This document shows positions 12,401-19,382 of a DNA stretch of 37,112 nt, in pieces. The stretch is taken from assembly GCA_015490555.1 (NCBI GenBank), contig WFXO01000068.1, positions 1 to 37,112 of the forward strand. Direction: 5' to 3'. This DNA is from Caldifarciminota bacterium. GTDB taxonomy: Bacteria > Hydrothermota > Hydrothermia > WGAB01. Under the pieces are notes generated by a model. The model searched no databases, was not told the origin of the DNA, and saw nothing but the letters and a program-made list of their open reading frames with translations. The translations under genes were made by a program, and so were the position numbers. Numbering within the stretch: the stretch's first letter is position 1; each line of letters begins with the position of its first letter.

Positions 12401-13395
12401 ACCCGGACTTTCCGGACTTTTTCTTCTTTCAAGTAGGCCAGGGCATCCTCAGTTAAGAGGGTGGCAGCCGGAAGATAAATCTCTCCGGTCTTCGGGTTGA
12501 CAACGTCTTCCACGACGTAGTACTGGTCGGGCTCGAGTTTACTGACCGTACGGGTCTCGATGAGACTGATATAAACCTCATGAATTTCTTTTTCTCGTAA
12601 TTTCTTCAGGTCTTCTTCGGTCAGGACATGCCCAGATCGGAAAAGTTTCTTGCCGCTTTTGGTATAAAGGTCTCGAGTGATTGGCGTCCCCGGTTGCACC
12701 GTTTCGATGGAAACAGGCCATTCTGAATACAGGGTTTGAATGACCTGGGAAATGGTCATCCCTGCGAGGGCCTTGAGAAGGCGAGTAATGGGGATTCGCC
12801 GTCGTTTGGAGATCGTAACCCCCAGGACCTTTTGGCCGTCAATGGTGAAATGAATCCACGGACCACGATAAGGAACCAACAGGGCACTGTAGCCATGGGA
12901 GTCTCCGCGTCCGCTCTTTTCCAGGTAAACCCCAGGAGAACGATGTAACTGGTTGACCACCACCCGTTCCGTTCCGTTGATAATGAAGGTCCCGTTGGGG
13001 GTCATGTACATGAGGTCACAGAGATAAACCTCCTGCTTGATGTCATGTTCAGGAATCTTTTGATTGGTCTCAGGATCGTATTGTTCTAAGACCAAGGTGA
13101 CCCAGAGGGGGACGGAATAGGTCAAGTTTTTCCGCTTGGCCTCTTCAACGGTCAGTTTGGGGGCACCCACCCGGTATTTAACGAATTGGAGTTTATACCG
13201 GCCATGGATGTCCTCAATGGGGAAGAGTTCTTTGAAGACCCCTTGGAGCCCCTCGTCCTTCCGTTTTTCCGGCGGGACATCCGCCTGGAGAAATTCGCGG
13301 AAGGACTCCATCTGGACCACCAGCAAATGGGGAATGGGCTGTACTTCCCCTTGATAACCAATACGTTCGATTTTTCGGGAATTAATTTTCCTCAC
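9436..13395 (-). CDS. rpoB: DNA-directed RNA polymerase subunit beta
   Basis: A 1319-residue beta subunit with all conserved regions. The rifampicin pocket (about residues 508-535, [13 protein letters not shown] then [10 protein letters not shown]) keeps the sensitive-type residues corresponding to E. coli D516, H526 and S531. The segment [41 protein letters not shown] is the usual active-site-facing block, and [21 protein letters not shown] is the C-terminal clamp anchor. It starts 15 bp after rplL, with a GGGAGG-type RBS in that gap. It is cotranscribed with rplKAJL upstream and rpoC downstream. Confidence 0.98.
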   Translation of the reverse strand: [1319 protein letters not shown]

Positions 13396-13410
13396 CTCCC
13401 TTGGCTCACC

Positions 13411-13812
13411 TTACTTCAGGGTCACCTTTGCCCCTTGAGCCTCCAGGGCCTCTTTGATCTTCTCGGCCTCTTCCTTATCGACGCCCTCCTTCACCGGTTT
13501 CGGAAGGTTATCAATCAGAGCCTTGGCTTCTTTCAGACCTAAGCCGGTGATGGCACGGACTTCTTTCAAGACCTTAATCTTCTTGTCATCCGGCACGCTC
13601 TCGAGGATCACGTCAAACGTGCTCTTTTCTTCTTCAGCAGCTTCTTGGGCACCTGCGCCCGGCGCAGCGACCGGTGCACCTGCGACAGCCATTGGAACCG
13701 CTCCCGTGACTCCAAACTTCTCCTTGAGCGCCTCCACGAGTTCCGACAGTTCGAGGACCGTCAGTGACTCAATCGCAGTCAGAATTTCTTGGACACCTAA
13801 TTTCTCCGACAT
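13411..13812 (-). CDS. rplL: 50S ribosomal protein L7/L12
   Basis: A 133-residue stalk protein. The N-terminal dimerisation helices (about residues 1-38) are followed by an Ala/Pro/Gly-rich hinge (about 40-62). The C-terminal factor-binding domain then starts at [10 protein letters not shown] and includes [25 protein letters not shown]7/L12 recruits EF-Tu, EF-G and other GTPases to the ribosome. It starts 1 bp after rplJ ends, as usual for the L10-L12 pair, and lies 15 bp before rpoB with no attenuator hairpin visible between them. Confidence 0.97.
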   Translation of the reverse strand: MSEKLGVQEILTAIESLTVLELSELVEALKEKFGVTGAVPMAVAGAPVAAPGAGAQEAAEEEKSTFDVILESVPDDKKIKVLKEVRAITGLGLKEAKALIDNLPKPVKEGVDKEEAEKIKEALEAQGAKVTLK

Positions 13813-13813
13813 T

Positions 13814-14347
13814 TTAACCTTCCTCCTTTCTTTTCTCTCGAATTTCTTCCAAGACGGCCACCAGGCCGTTCAAAAGATTTTGTAACACACCTACAAGCTC
13901 CATAAGGGGAGATTGCAAAACACCCACCAAAATCGCTCTGGATTCCTGAAGCGAAGGGAGTTTTGCAATTTTCGCTAAATCCTTTGCTTCGTAAATCTGT
14001 GAGCCGATTTTCCCAACCTTTAACTTCCCCTTCCCCACCTCCTTCTGGAACTCTACCACGTACTTCAGGGTTTCAACAATGTCTTTCCGAGACACAATGA
14101 TCGCATTGGGACCCACCAGATAATCCACCAGATCTTGATATTCAGTGTCACGCAACGCAATACGAGCCAAAGTATTCTTCACGACCCGGATACGGTCTCC
14201 CCGTTTCTTTAATTCGGAACGAAATTCCGTAACCTCTTGGACATTCAAGCCCGTCAAATCCGCCAAAATCACCCCTTGGGCACCGGAAACCAATTCCCGA
14301 ATTATTTTGACTTGCTCGACTTTCTCAGGGCGCACCTTCGCGGGCAT
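13814..14347 (-). CDS. rplJ: 50S ribosomal protein L10
   Basis: A 177-residue protein with the N-terminal rRNA-binding domain ([35 protein letters not shown], then the KNTLARIAL motif at about residues 58-66). A C-terminal amphipathic helix carries the L12 dimers. L10 is the base of the ribosomal stalk. Its start is only 3 bp after the rplA stop, so the long L10-binding leader known from E. coli cannot lie in the gap; any autoregulatory site would have to be inside rplA. The RBS is GGAGG within the end of rplA. Confidence 0.96.
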   Translation of the reverse strand: MPAKVRPEKVEQVKIIRELVSGAQGVILADLTGLNVQEVTEFRSELKKRGDRIRVVKNTLARIALRDTEYQDLVDYLVGPNAIIVSRKDIVETLKYVVEFQKEVGKGKLKVGKIGSQIYEAKDLAKIAKLPSLQESRAILVGVLQSPLMELVGVLQNLLNGLVAVLEEIREKRKEEG

Positions 14348-14350
14348 GTC

Positions 14351-15067
14351 TTAGATCCTCCTCTCTTGTATCTGGCGCATCAAATCATGCACATCTACTT
14401 TCACACTGGGCCCCATCGTAGGGGAAAGGTAAACCGATTGGATATACGTGCCCTTCTGGGTCTCCGGCCGTTGATTGAGAACTTCCTCAATGAACGTCAA
14501 CAGGTTTTCTTTCAAATGCTCCGCAGGGAACGAGACTTTTCCGATCGGAACGTGGAGATTCCCGGTCTTATCGACTTTGAACTCGACGCGTCCTTTCTTG
14601 AGTTCTCGAACGACCCGTCCCACCTCTTTGGTCACTGTTCCTGTTTTCGGAGACGGCATCAGGCCGCGGGGCCCCAAAATACGGCCTAACTTTGAAACCT
14701 CAGGCATCGCATCAGGGGTTGCAACGACCGCATCAAAGTCCAGCCACCCAGATTTAATCTTTTCTAAGAGATCCTGGAAGCCTACGTAATCCGCTCCAGC
14801 CTCTTTTGCTTCTTGCTCTTCATCCCCACGTGTGATCACCAAAACTTTGATGGTTTTTCCTGTTCCATAGGGGAGGACCACTGCACCTCGGACCATCTGG
14901 TCTGCTTTCCGGGGATCCACGCCCAACTTCACGGCAGCCTCAACGGTCTCATCGAATTTCGCTGAAGCCAAAGATTTCACAAGTTCTACCGCTTCATCGA
15001 CGGGATAAGCCCGCTGGGGATCAACCTTCTCCAAGAGCGCCGTATATCGTTTCCCACGTTTTGCCAT
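14351..15067 (-). CDS. rplA: 50S ribosomal protein L1
   Basis: A 238-residue protein starting [16 protein letters not shown]. The family segments [34 protein letters not shown] and [20 protein letters not shown] are clear. L1 forms the mobile stalk that helps deacylated tRNA leave the E site, and in many bacteria it represses the L11-L1 messenger. The length is normal. It lies 3 bp after rplK and 3 bp before rplJ. Confidence 0.97.
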   Translation of the reverse strand: MAKRGKRYTALLEKVDPQRAYPVDEAVELVKSLASAKFDETVEAAVKLGVDPRKADQMVRGAVVLPYGTGKTIKVLVITRGDEEQEAKEAGADYVGFQDLLEKIKSGWLDFDAVVATPDAMPEVSKLGRILGPRGLMPSPKTGTVTKEVGRVVRELKKGRVEFKVDKTGNLHVPIGKVSFPAEHLKENLLTFIEEVLNQRPETQKGTYIQSVYLSPTMGPSVKVDVHDLMRQIQERRI

Positions 15068-15070
15068 GAT

Positions 15071-15505
15071 TTACTCCTCCACCACCTGAATGCCCATGCT
15101 TCGAGCCGTCCCTTCAATCATGCGCATCGCCGCCTCGATATCATCAGTATTCAAATCGGGCATCTTCAATTCGGCAATTTCACGAATCTGGGCCTTGGTG
15201 ACAGTCCCTACTTTCACTTTATTGGGCTCTCCAGACCCCTTTGCTAACCCGGCAGCCCGTTTCAATAAGATCGAAGCCGGTGGGGTTTTCAGGACAAAAC
15301 TGAACGAACGGTCTTTATAAACCGTAATGACAACGGGAATAATGAGTCCCGCCTTGTCCTTTGTTGCTTCATTAAACTGCCGGCAAAAGTCCATAATGTT
15401 GATCCCGTGCTGCCCCAATGCGGGTCCCACGGGAGGCGCTGGTGTCGCTTGACCCGCCGGAATTTGCAGTTTGATCGTTGTAATCACCTCTTTCTTGGGT
15501 GGCAT
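15071..15505 (-). CDS. rplK: 50S ribosomal protein L11
   Basis: A 144-residue protein. The N-terminal domain contains the [17 protein letters not shown] motif (about residues 22-38), whose prolines form the thiostrepton and stringent-response region. The C-terminal domain binds the 23S GTPase-centre RNA ([15 protein letters not shown], then a GTARSMGI end). L11 is needed for RelA-type sensing and termination-factor function. It is 15 bp after nusG and 3 bp before rplA. Confidence 0.97.
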   Translation of the reverse strand: MPPKKEVITTIKLQIPAGQATPAPPVGPALGQHGINIMDFCRQFNEATKDKAGLIIPVVITVYKDRSFSFVLKTPPASILLKRAAGLAKGSGEPNKVKVGTVTKAQIREIAELKMPDLNTDDIEAAMRMIEGTARSMGIQVVEE

Positions 15506-15520
15506 GGGTGCCTCCTTGTT

Positions 15521-16111
15521 CTACTGTCTTTCGACTTGAAGGAAATTCAAAATGACGGGGGTACTCCGTCCGAAAATGTTGACTTTGACCTTCAATTGAC
15601 CTCTTTCAGGGTAGACTTCTTCAACCTCCCCCACAAACTCAGCAAAGGCCCCATCGACAATTTTGACTTTCTCTCCCTTCAAGAACGGAACCTCTTTTTC
15701 TTTCTTTTCCCGCTCCCGCTCCACAGTCTCTAAAATTCGCTGCACTTCCTCGTCCGAAAGGGTGATCATGGTATTCTTCGCGATGAGGGCACGGAGAGAC
15801 CCCGTGGCCGTCAGTTTCTCTATCACTTCCGGATCCGGTTCCATCTCCACCAGGATATACCCCTTAAAAATTGGCTTTTCCTGGATTACGCGTTTCCCGC
15901 CTTTCACCTTGGGGATGGTCTGCATAGGGACCAGGATCCGCCCCACCTTTTCTTTCAGGTGTTGCTCCTCGATGATCTGTTCCAAGAGTCGTTTGACCTT
16001 CGCTTCCCTCCCGGATAGGGTCCAAAAGACAAACCACTTCTTTGTCCGCCCAGACTCCGTCTGTTGCGGCTCTTTTTTGGAACTCTTGGATGCTTTCTCT
16101 TTTGTGACCAT
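15521..16111 (-). CDS. nusG: Transcription termination/antitermination protein NusG
   Basis: A 196-residue protein with a Lys/Ser-rich N-terminal extension of about 20 residues. The NGN domain follows (KKWFVFWTLSGREAKVKRLLEQ through FKGYILVEM, about residues 24-140), then a KOW domain from about residue 145 (KGEKVKIVDGAFAEFVGEVEEV). NusG binds the RNA polymerase clamp and links it to S10 or Rho. The usual F-P-G-Y loop reads F-K-G-Y here. No large insertion is present between the two domains. The gene is 3 bp after secE and 15 bp before rplK. Confidence 0.96.
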   Translation of the reverse strand: MVTKEKASKSSKKEPQQTESGRTKKWFVFWTLSGREAKVKRLLEQIIEEQHLKEKVGRILVPMQTIPKVKGGKRVIQEKPIFKGYILVEMEPDPEVIEKLTATGSLRALIAKNTMITLSDEEVQRILETVEREREKKEKEVPFLKGEKVKIVDGAFAEFVGEVEEVYPERGQLKVKVNIFGRSTPVILNFLQVERQ

Positions 16112-16114
16112 GTT

Positions 16115-16324
16115 TTATCTCGTCATGAAAAAGCCCAGAATTTTTGTAACCAAGAAGTCGATGATCCCCATGTACACCACCAGAACCAACGAGAGCAAAA
16201 TGACAACAAGGGTCCCTCCGATCACTGCTTCACGTGTTGGCCAAGTGACACGATTTAACTCTGCCCGTGCTTCCCGTACGAAGTTCCAGAACTCTTGAAT
16301 TTTTTGGGAGAGGGAGCCTGCCAT
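16115..16324 (-). CDS. secE: Preprotein translocase subunit SecE
   Basis: A 69-residue single-span protein of the short SecE type. The amphipathic helix FWNFVREARAELNRVTWPTREAV contains the conserved VTWPTR motif (about residues 26-31). One transmembrane segment follows (about 35-66). SecE clamps SecY in the translocon. It sits between rpmG (3-bp gap) and nusG (3-bp gap), the common rpmG-secE-nusG arrangement. Confidence 0.96.
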   Translation of the reverse strand: MAGSLSQKIQEFWNFVREARAELNRVTWPTREAVIGGTLVVILLSLVLVVYMGIIDFLVTKILGFFMTR

Positions 16325-16327
16325 GGA

Positions 16328-16477
16328 TTACTTCACCTCCCGGTGAACGGTGTGTTTCCGACAATATGGACAGTATTTCCGCAACTGAAGCCGTTGACCT
16401 CGTTTGTCACGGTTTTTGGTCGTCGTATAGTTTCTTCGCTTACACTCTGAACATGCCAAATGAATAATGATTCTCAT
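16328..16477 (-). CDS. rpmG: 50S ribosomal protein L33
   Basis: A 49-residue gene translated here from the minus strand: [19 protein letters not shown] to HREVK, then TAA at 16328-16330. It carries two CxxC pairs (CSEC at about residues 9-12 and CPYC at about 37-40), so it is the zinc-binding form of L33. A GAGGGAGG ribosome binding site lies just upstream. It sits 3 bp before secE and downstream of tRNA-Trp, the classic tRNA-Trp/rpmG/secE/nusG order. Confidence 0.95.
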   Translation of the reverse strand: MRIIIHLACSECKRRNYTTTKNRDKRGQRLQLRKYCPYCRKHTVHREVK

Positions 16478-16494
16478 TTCTGTCCTCCCTCTCA

Positions 16495-16518
16495 CGTCGG
16501 ACCCTGCGGGCCCCGACG
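16495..16518 (-). other. Hairpin in the rpmG leader
   Basis: On the minus strand CGTCGG and CCGACG form a 6-bp stem that can extend inward through a G-T pair and CCC/GGG, around a GCA loop. It lies between tRNA-Trp and the rpmG ribosome binding site. There is no T-run after it, so it is not a terminator. It could be a processing or leader-control element for the superoperon messenger. Confidence 0.4.
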
Positions 16519-16542
16519 GTGTTACTCAACCTACTAAAAAAA

Positions 16543-16616
16543 CAGGCCTGGAGGGACTCGAACCCCCAACCGCCGGATTTGGAATCCGGTGCTCTAGCCA
16601 ATTGAGCTACAGGCCT
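16543..16616 (-). tRNA. tRNA-Trp (anticodon CCA)
   Basis: The 74-nt minus-strand sequence folds as a complete cloverleaf. The acceptor stem AGGCCTG/CAGGCCT is perfect, the D stem is GCTC/GAGC, and the anticodon stem CCGGA/TCCGG holds the loop TTCCAAA. The T loop is TTCGAGT with a GGGGG/CCCTC stem. The anticodon CCA reads UGG, and the discriminator base is G73 as expected for bacterial tRNA-Trp. No 3-prime CCA is encoded. Seven Ts follow the acceptor stem directly (16536-16542). It is the second tRNA of a pair ahead of rpmG. Confidence 0.96.
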
Positions 16617-16633
16617 TCGTATGGGAGCGTTTT

Positions 16634-16662
16634 ATTTTATTCTCCCGATGCAGCCGTGTCAA
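16634..16662 (-). promoter_or_regulatory. Strong sigma70-like promoter before tRNA-Trp / rpmG superoperon
   Basis: On the minus strand a perfect TTGACA (16657-16662) is followed by exactly 17 bp and TAAAAT (16634-16639, 5/6 match). The start point would be near 16627, about 10 nt before the 5-prime end of tRNA-Trp. It lies between the two tRNA genes, in a stretch with no coding potential. It is the best candidate for the main promoter of tRNA-Trp, rpmG, secE, nusG and the ribosomal genes downstream. Confidence 0.7.
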
Positions 16663-16687
16663 CATCCAAAAATTCCCTATACAAAAA

Positions 16688-16761
16688 CGCCCCCGACACG
16701 ACTCGAACGTGTGACCTGCGGTTTAGGAAACCGCCGCTCTATCCACCTGAGCTACGGGGGC
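16688..16761 (-). tRNA. tRNA-Arg (anticodon CCT)
   Basis: The 74-nt minus-strand sequence folds as a cloverleaf. The acceptor stem GCCCCCG/CGGGGGC is perfect, the D stem is GCTC/GAGC, and the anticodon stem GCGGT/ACCGC holds the loop TTCCTAA. The T stem ACACG/CGTGT carries the TTCGAGT loop. The anticodon CCT reads AGG. The discriminator is G and no CCA end is encoded. Five Ts follow the acceptor stem. It is upstream of tRNA-Trp, with a promoter in the 71-nt gap between them. Confidence 0.95.
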
Positions 16762-16779
16762 GTGCGTGTAGGTATCAAT

Positions 16780-16808
16780 ATTTTATAGACACCCCACAGG
16801 CCCCACAA
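16780..16808 (-). promoter_or_regulatory. Sigma70-like promoter before tRNA-Arg
   Basis: On the minus strand TTGTGG (16803-16808, 3/6 match to TTGACA) is followed by 17 bp and TAAAAT (16780-16785). The start would be near 16773, about 12 nt before the tRNA. It begins right after the stop of the upstream LapA-like gene. The weak -35 makes this less certain than the tRNA-Trp promoter. Confidence 0.45.
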
Positions 16809-16809
16809 T

Positions 16810-17199
16810 TCACATCGAATTCGAAGAAGGGGGCTGTGAGTCCTCCCCATGGGTCTTTTGCCTCAGCGCCCGAAGGATTGCGTCCTCCAGTTCTGCGATC
16901 TGGGCCGCAATGGAAGCCCGTAAGTCCTCGATTTCGGTGATTCCCTTCTCAAACAGTTGAGCCTGAAGTTTTTCCTTCTCTCGTTGTGCTTTTTCCAAAA
17001 ACCACGTTGCTGCAAGGGCGAGAAAGACCAAAAACAAAAGGGACGTGAGAAACAAAATGAGGAGGAGCGGGAGAGTCATTCGAACCCCGAAAAACCGGAT
17101 CGGAAAGGAGGCCACCGCCCATTCGGGATTCAAAAGGAAAAACATCGTCCCCAAAATCCCATATAGTCCGACAAGACCCCATAAGATTCGCATTCTCAA
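16810..17199 (-). CDS. LapA/DUF1049-like membrane protein with coiled coil
   Basis: This 129-residue protein has two hydrophobic spans: about residues 5-24 and 41-66. An NPEW-type turn followed by a PIRFFGVRMTLPLL segment lies between and into the second span. A charged, probably coiled-coil tail follows (about 67-115, KAQREKEKLQAQLFEKGITEIEDLRASIAAQIAELEDAI), then a polar C-terminus. Two spans, a loop with NP...V.F and a cytoplasmic coiled coil resemble LapA-domain (DUF1049) proteins, which act in envelope assembly. The match is by layout and a few residues only. It is 6 bp downstream of the flippase-like gene, so they are probably one operon. Confidence 0.55.
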   Translation of the reverse strand: MRMRILWGLVGLYGILGTMFFLLNPEWAVASFPIRFFGVRMTLPLLLILFLTSLLFLVFLALAATWFLEKAQREKEKLQAQLFEKGITEIEDLRASIAAQIAELEDAILRALRQKTHGEDSQPPSSNSM

Positions 17200-17205
17200 G
17201 CCTCC

Positions 17206-18201
17206 TTAGAATTCTTTTAAGGCGATCATGCCTCCCACGATCGCCGACAAATAAAAGGTAAAGAACCGCCAAAGGATCACAAAGATGCCCAGCAGATATT
17301 TCGGTGCAACCAGGGAAAACAGTGCGAGTCCCCCCATCTCCGCGATCCCACCGGCGCCAGGGGTGGGGACAAAAAGAAGTAATGCCATCAGAACGGCTTG
17401 GAGCGCCATGGTCAGCCCGATATGGACCTCCGGAGTGCCGAGAGCCATCAAGACGGCGGGGGCGAGAAAGAGATAAATGGCCAAGGCGAAAATGGAAACC
17501 CCCAAAACCAGGGTCAAGAGCCGTTTGGCATGCTGATGTCGACGAATTTGTCCAAAACTTAAGCGGAACTCTTCAACTTCCGCTAAGAGAAGATCCACAA
17601 GAGAGGCGATACGCTTAGATAAACGCGGCCGAATTTTCTCCACCAATGCCTCCGTACGGTCTGGCTTCAAAAAGGCAAGGAAGATGAGGAATCCTAAACC
17701 AATTAAAACGATGACCAGGTAGTTCAAGAGTAACTGGATGATGCCCCGCCGAGCAATTTGAGAAAACGCCAAAATGAAAATGGGAGCGAGAATGTAGATG
17801 GGCGCATAAATCAGAATCCCCCGAAGAGACAAATAGGCCATTGCCCGACCCGGACTGATCCGATCCTTTTTGAGGAGTAGGACCTGAAAAGGGAAACCGC
17901 CCGTTTGGAACGGGGTGACGGCCGCAAAGAAGTATCCGACCAGATTCACTTCCACAGCCCGTCGGAGAGAGATGGGAGTTTCTCCTGCCTTGGTTAAGAG
18001 GGAGAGTCGGAGTCCATCCAAAACGATAAAAATGGCCCATAAAAAGAAAAGCGCAAAAATCGAAAGGGGACGAAGTTGGGTTAAGGCTCGAAAGGTCTCC
18101 CGTTCCACGGTGAAAAGCAAAATGACAAAAAGGGTGACCACCACGAGTGTCACCGAAATGCGAATGCCGCGTTGGATGGATTTTCTCAGTGGAATGTCCA
18201 T
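17206..18201 (-). CDS. Flippase-like / lysylphosphatidylglycerol synthase TM-domain membrane protein
   Basis: A polytopic protein of about 331 residues with 7-8 hydrophobic spans. The family features are an early D-G-L-R-L helix, VGYFFAAVTPFQTGGFP near the third span and the PTPGAGGIAEMGGLALF motif near the end. Both are typical of the UPF0104/AglD-YbhN membrane family (the TM part of MprF). These proteins are thought to move lipid-linked sugars or lipids across the membrane; the substrate is unknown. An ATG at 18276 would add 25 residues without clear homology. I prefer 18201 because MDIPLRKSIQRGIRIS leads straight into the first span, although neither start has a well-placed RBS. The gene is divergent from the radical SAM gene. 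Confidence 0.75.
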   Translation of the reverse strand: MDIPLRKSIQRGIRISVTLVVVTLFVILLFTVERETFRALTQLRPLSIFALFFLWAIFIVLDGLRLSLLTKAGETPISLRRAVEVNLVGYFFAAVTPFQTGGFPFQVLLLKKDRISPGRAMAYLSLRGILIYAPIYILAPIFILAFSQIARRGIIQLLLNYLVIVLIGLGFLIFLAFLKPDRTEALVEKIRPRLSKRIASLVDLLLAEVEEFRLSFGQIRRHQHAKRLLTLVLGVSIFALAIYLFLAPAVLMALGTPEVHIGLTMALQAVLMALLLFVPTPGAGGIAEMGGLALFSLVAPKYLLGIFVILWRFFTFYLSAIVGGMIALKEF

Positions 18202-18291
18202 GGGGCTGGATTTTACACCCTCCAGGAGAAGAGAAACAACAGTGAAACCCGGCTTGACAAAGAAGAGAACCTCCATCAGGATAAAGGTATC
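18202..18291. promoter_or_regulatory. Divergent intergenic region with promoter-like elements
   Basis: This 90-bp gap lies between the flippase-like gene and the radical SAM gene. On the plus strand there is a perfect TTGACA at 18254-18259, but the -10 options are poor: CAGGAT after 17 bp, or GATAAA after 20 bp. On the minus strand TTGTTT is followed after 18 bp by TAAAAT, which would start transcription almost at the 18201 ATG. Both are tentative. If the longer flippase start at 18276 is used, these elements lie inside its coding region. Confidence 0.35.
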
Positions 18292-19347
18292 ATGGTGGTC
18301 AAAACCTTAGGGGAATGGCTGGACCGGCTCACTCGTGAGGGGGAACTGTATGAACAGCTCCCTCAAAAAAAGGTCCGGTGTTATGCCTGCGCCCATCGAT
18401 GTGTGATTCCCAATGGAAAACGAGGAATTTGTCAAGTTCGATTCAACCGGGATGGGGTCCTTTACGTCCCTTGGGGATACGTTGCCGGACTCCAGGTAGA
18501 CCCGATTGAGAAAAAGCCCTTCTTCCACGTGCTCCCTGGAACGGAGGTCTTAACTTTTGGGATGTTGGGTTGCGATTTCCACTGCCCGTATTGTCAGAAT
18601 TGGATCACTTCCCAAGCACTCCGGGATCCCGTTGCAGGCGTGGCCCCTCAAGAGATCTCCGATGAGGAAATCATCCGGCTGGCTCAACGATACCATGTCT
18701 CAAGTATCGCCAGTTCCTACAATGAGCCCCTGATTACGGCCGAATGGTCTCATGCAATTTTCCAAGAAGCAAAAAAACTCGGTATGAAGACGCTTTTTGT
18801 GTCAAACGGCAATGCAACGCGTGAGATCTTGGAATATCTCCGTCCAGTTCTTGATGGCTTCAAGGTCGATCTTAAAACCTTTAACGATCGGAATTATCGA
18901 CGGCTGGGAGGGGTTCTACAAAATGTGCTCCAGTCGATCGAAATGGCTTACGAAATGGGGTTTTGGGTTGAAGTCGTGACCTTGGTCGTTCCTGGGTTTA
19001 ACGATTCGGAGTCGGAGTTGAGGGACATCGCCAGGTTCATTGCATCCGTATCGAAGGACATCCCCTGGCATGTCACCGCATTCCATCCGGATTACCAGAT
19101 GCAGGACCCTCCTCCGACTCCTGCGGAAACGTTGCTACGCGCTGCGGACATTGGTAAAGAGGAGGGACTCCATTTTGTCTACGCAGGGAATCTCCCTGGC
19201 CGCGTCGGGACGTGGGAAAATACCTACTGCCCCAACTGCGGGTCTTTGTTGGTGGAACGATGGGCGTTTACCGTCATTCAGCGTCGCATCACTGCTGAAG
19301 GTCGATGCCCTGACTGCGGCACAAAGATTCCTGGAATCTGGCACTGA
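18292..19347 (+). CDS. amrS: AmmeMemoRadiSam-system radical SAM enzyme (AmrS-like, PFL-activase family)
   Basis: A 351-residue radical SAM protein. The cluster motif GC94DFHC98PYC101QN is the CxxxCxxC of the family. It is preceded by a Cys-rich N-terminal segment (C30, C33, C37, C47: RCYACAHRC...GICQVR), which is characteristic of AmrS-type proteins. A C-terminal CPNC/CPDC pair (about residues 313-342) forms a zinc-ribbon-like tail. The reaction of this family is not settled. The start at 18292 is chosen because AAAGG lies 4 nt upstream and homology begins at VKTLGEWLDRL. It heads a plus-strand gene run. The usual partners AmrA and AmrB are not in this window. Confidence 0.87.
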   Translation: MVVKTLGEWLDRLTREGELYEQLPQKKVRCYACAHRCVIPNGKRGICQVRFNRDGVLYVPWGYVAGLQVDPIEKKPFFHVLPGTEVLTFGMLGCDFHCPYCQNWITSQALRDPVAGVAPQEISDEEIIRLAQRYHVSSIASSYNEPLITAEWSHAIFQEAKKLGMKTLFVSNGNATREILEYLRPVLDGFKVDLKTFNDRNYRRLGGVLQNVLQSIEMAYEMGFWVEVVTLVVPGFNDSESELRDIARFIASVSKDIPWHVTAFHPDYQMQDPPPTPAETLLRAADIGKEEGLHFVYAGNLPGRVGTWENTYCPNCGSLLVERWAFTVIQRRITAEGRCPDCGTKIPGIWH

Positions 19348-19382
19348 AATCAAACTTTTGACGACATCAAGAGGAGGGATCT

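Noticed and set aside
18172-18291. Upstream extension of the radical SAM gene to an ATG at 18172
   Set aside because: The extra 40 residues have no homology-like pattern and lie over the divergent flippase gene; the ATG at 18292 has an RBS and matches where the family begins.
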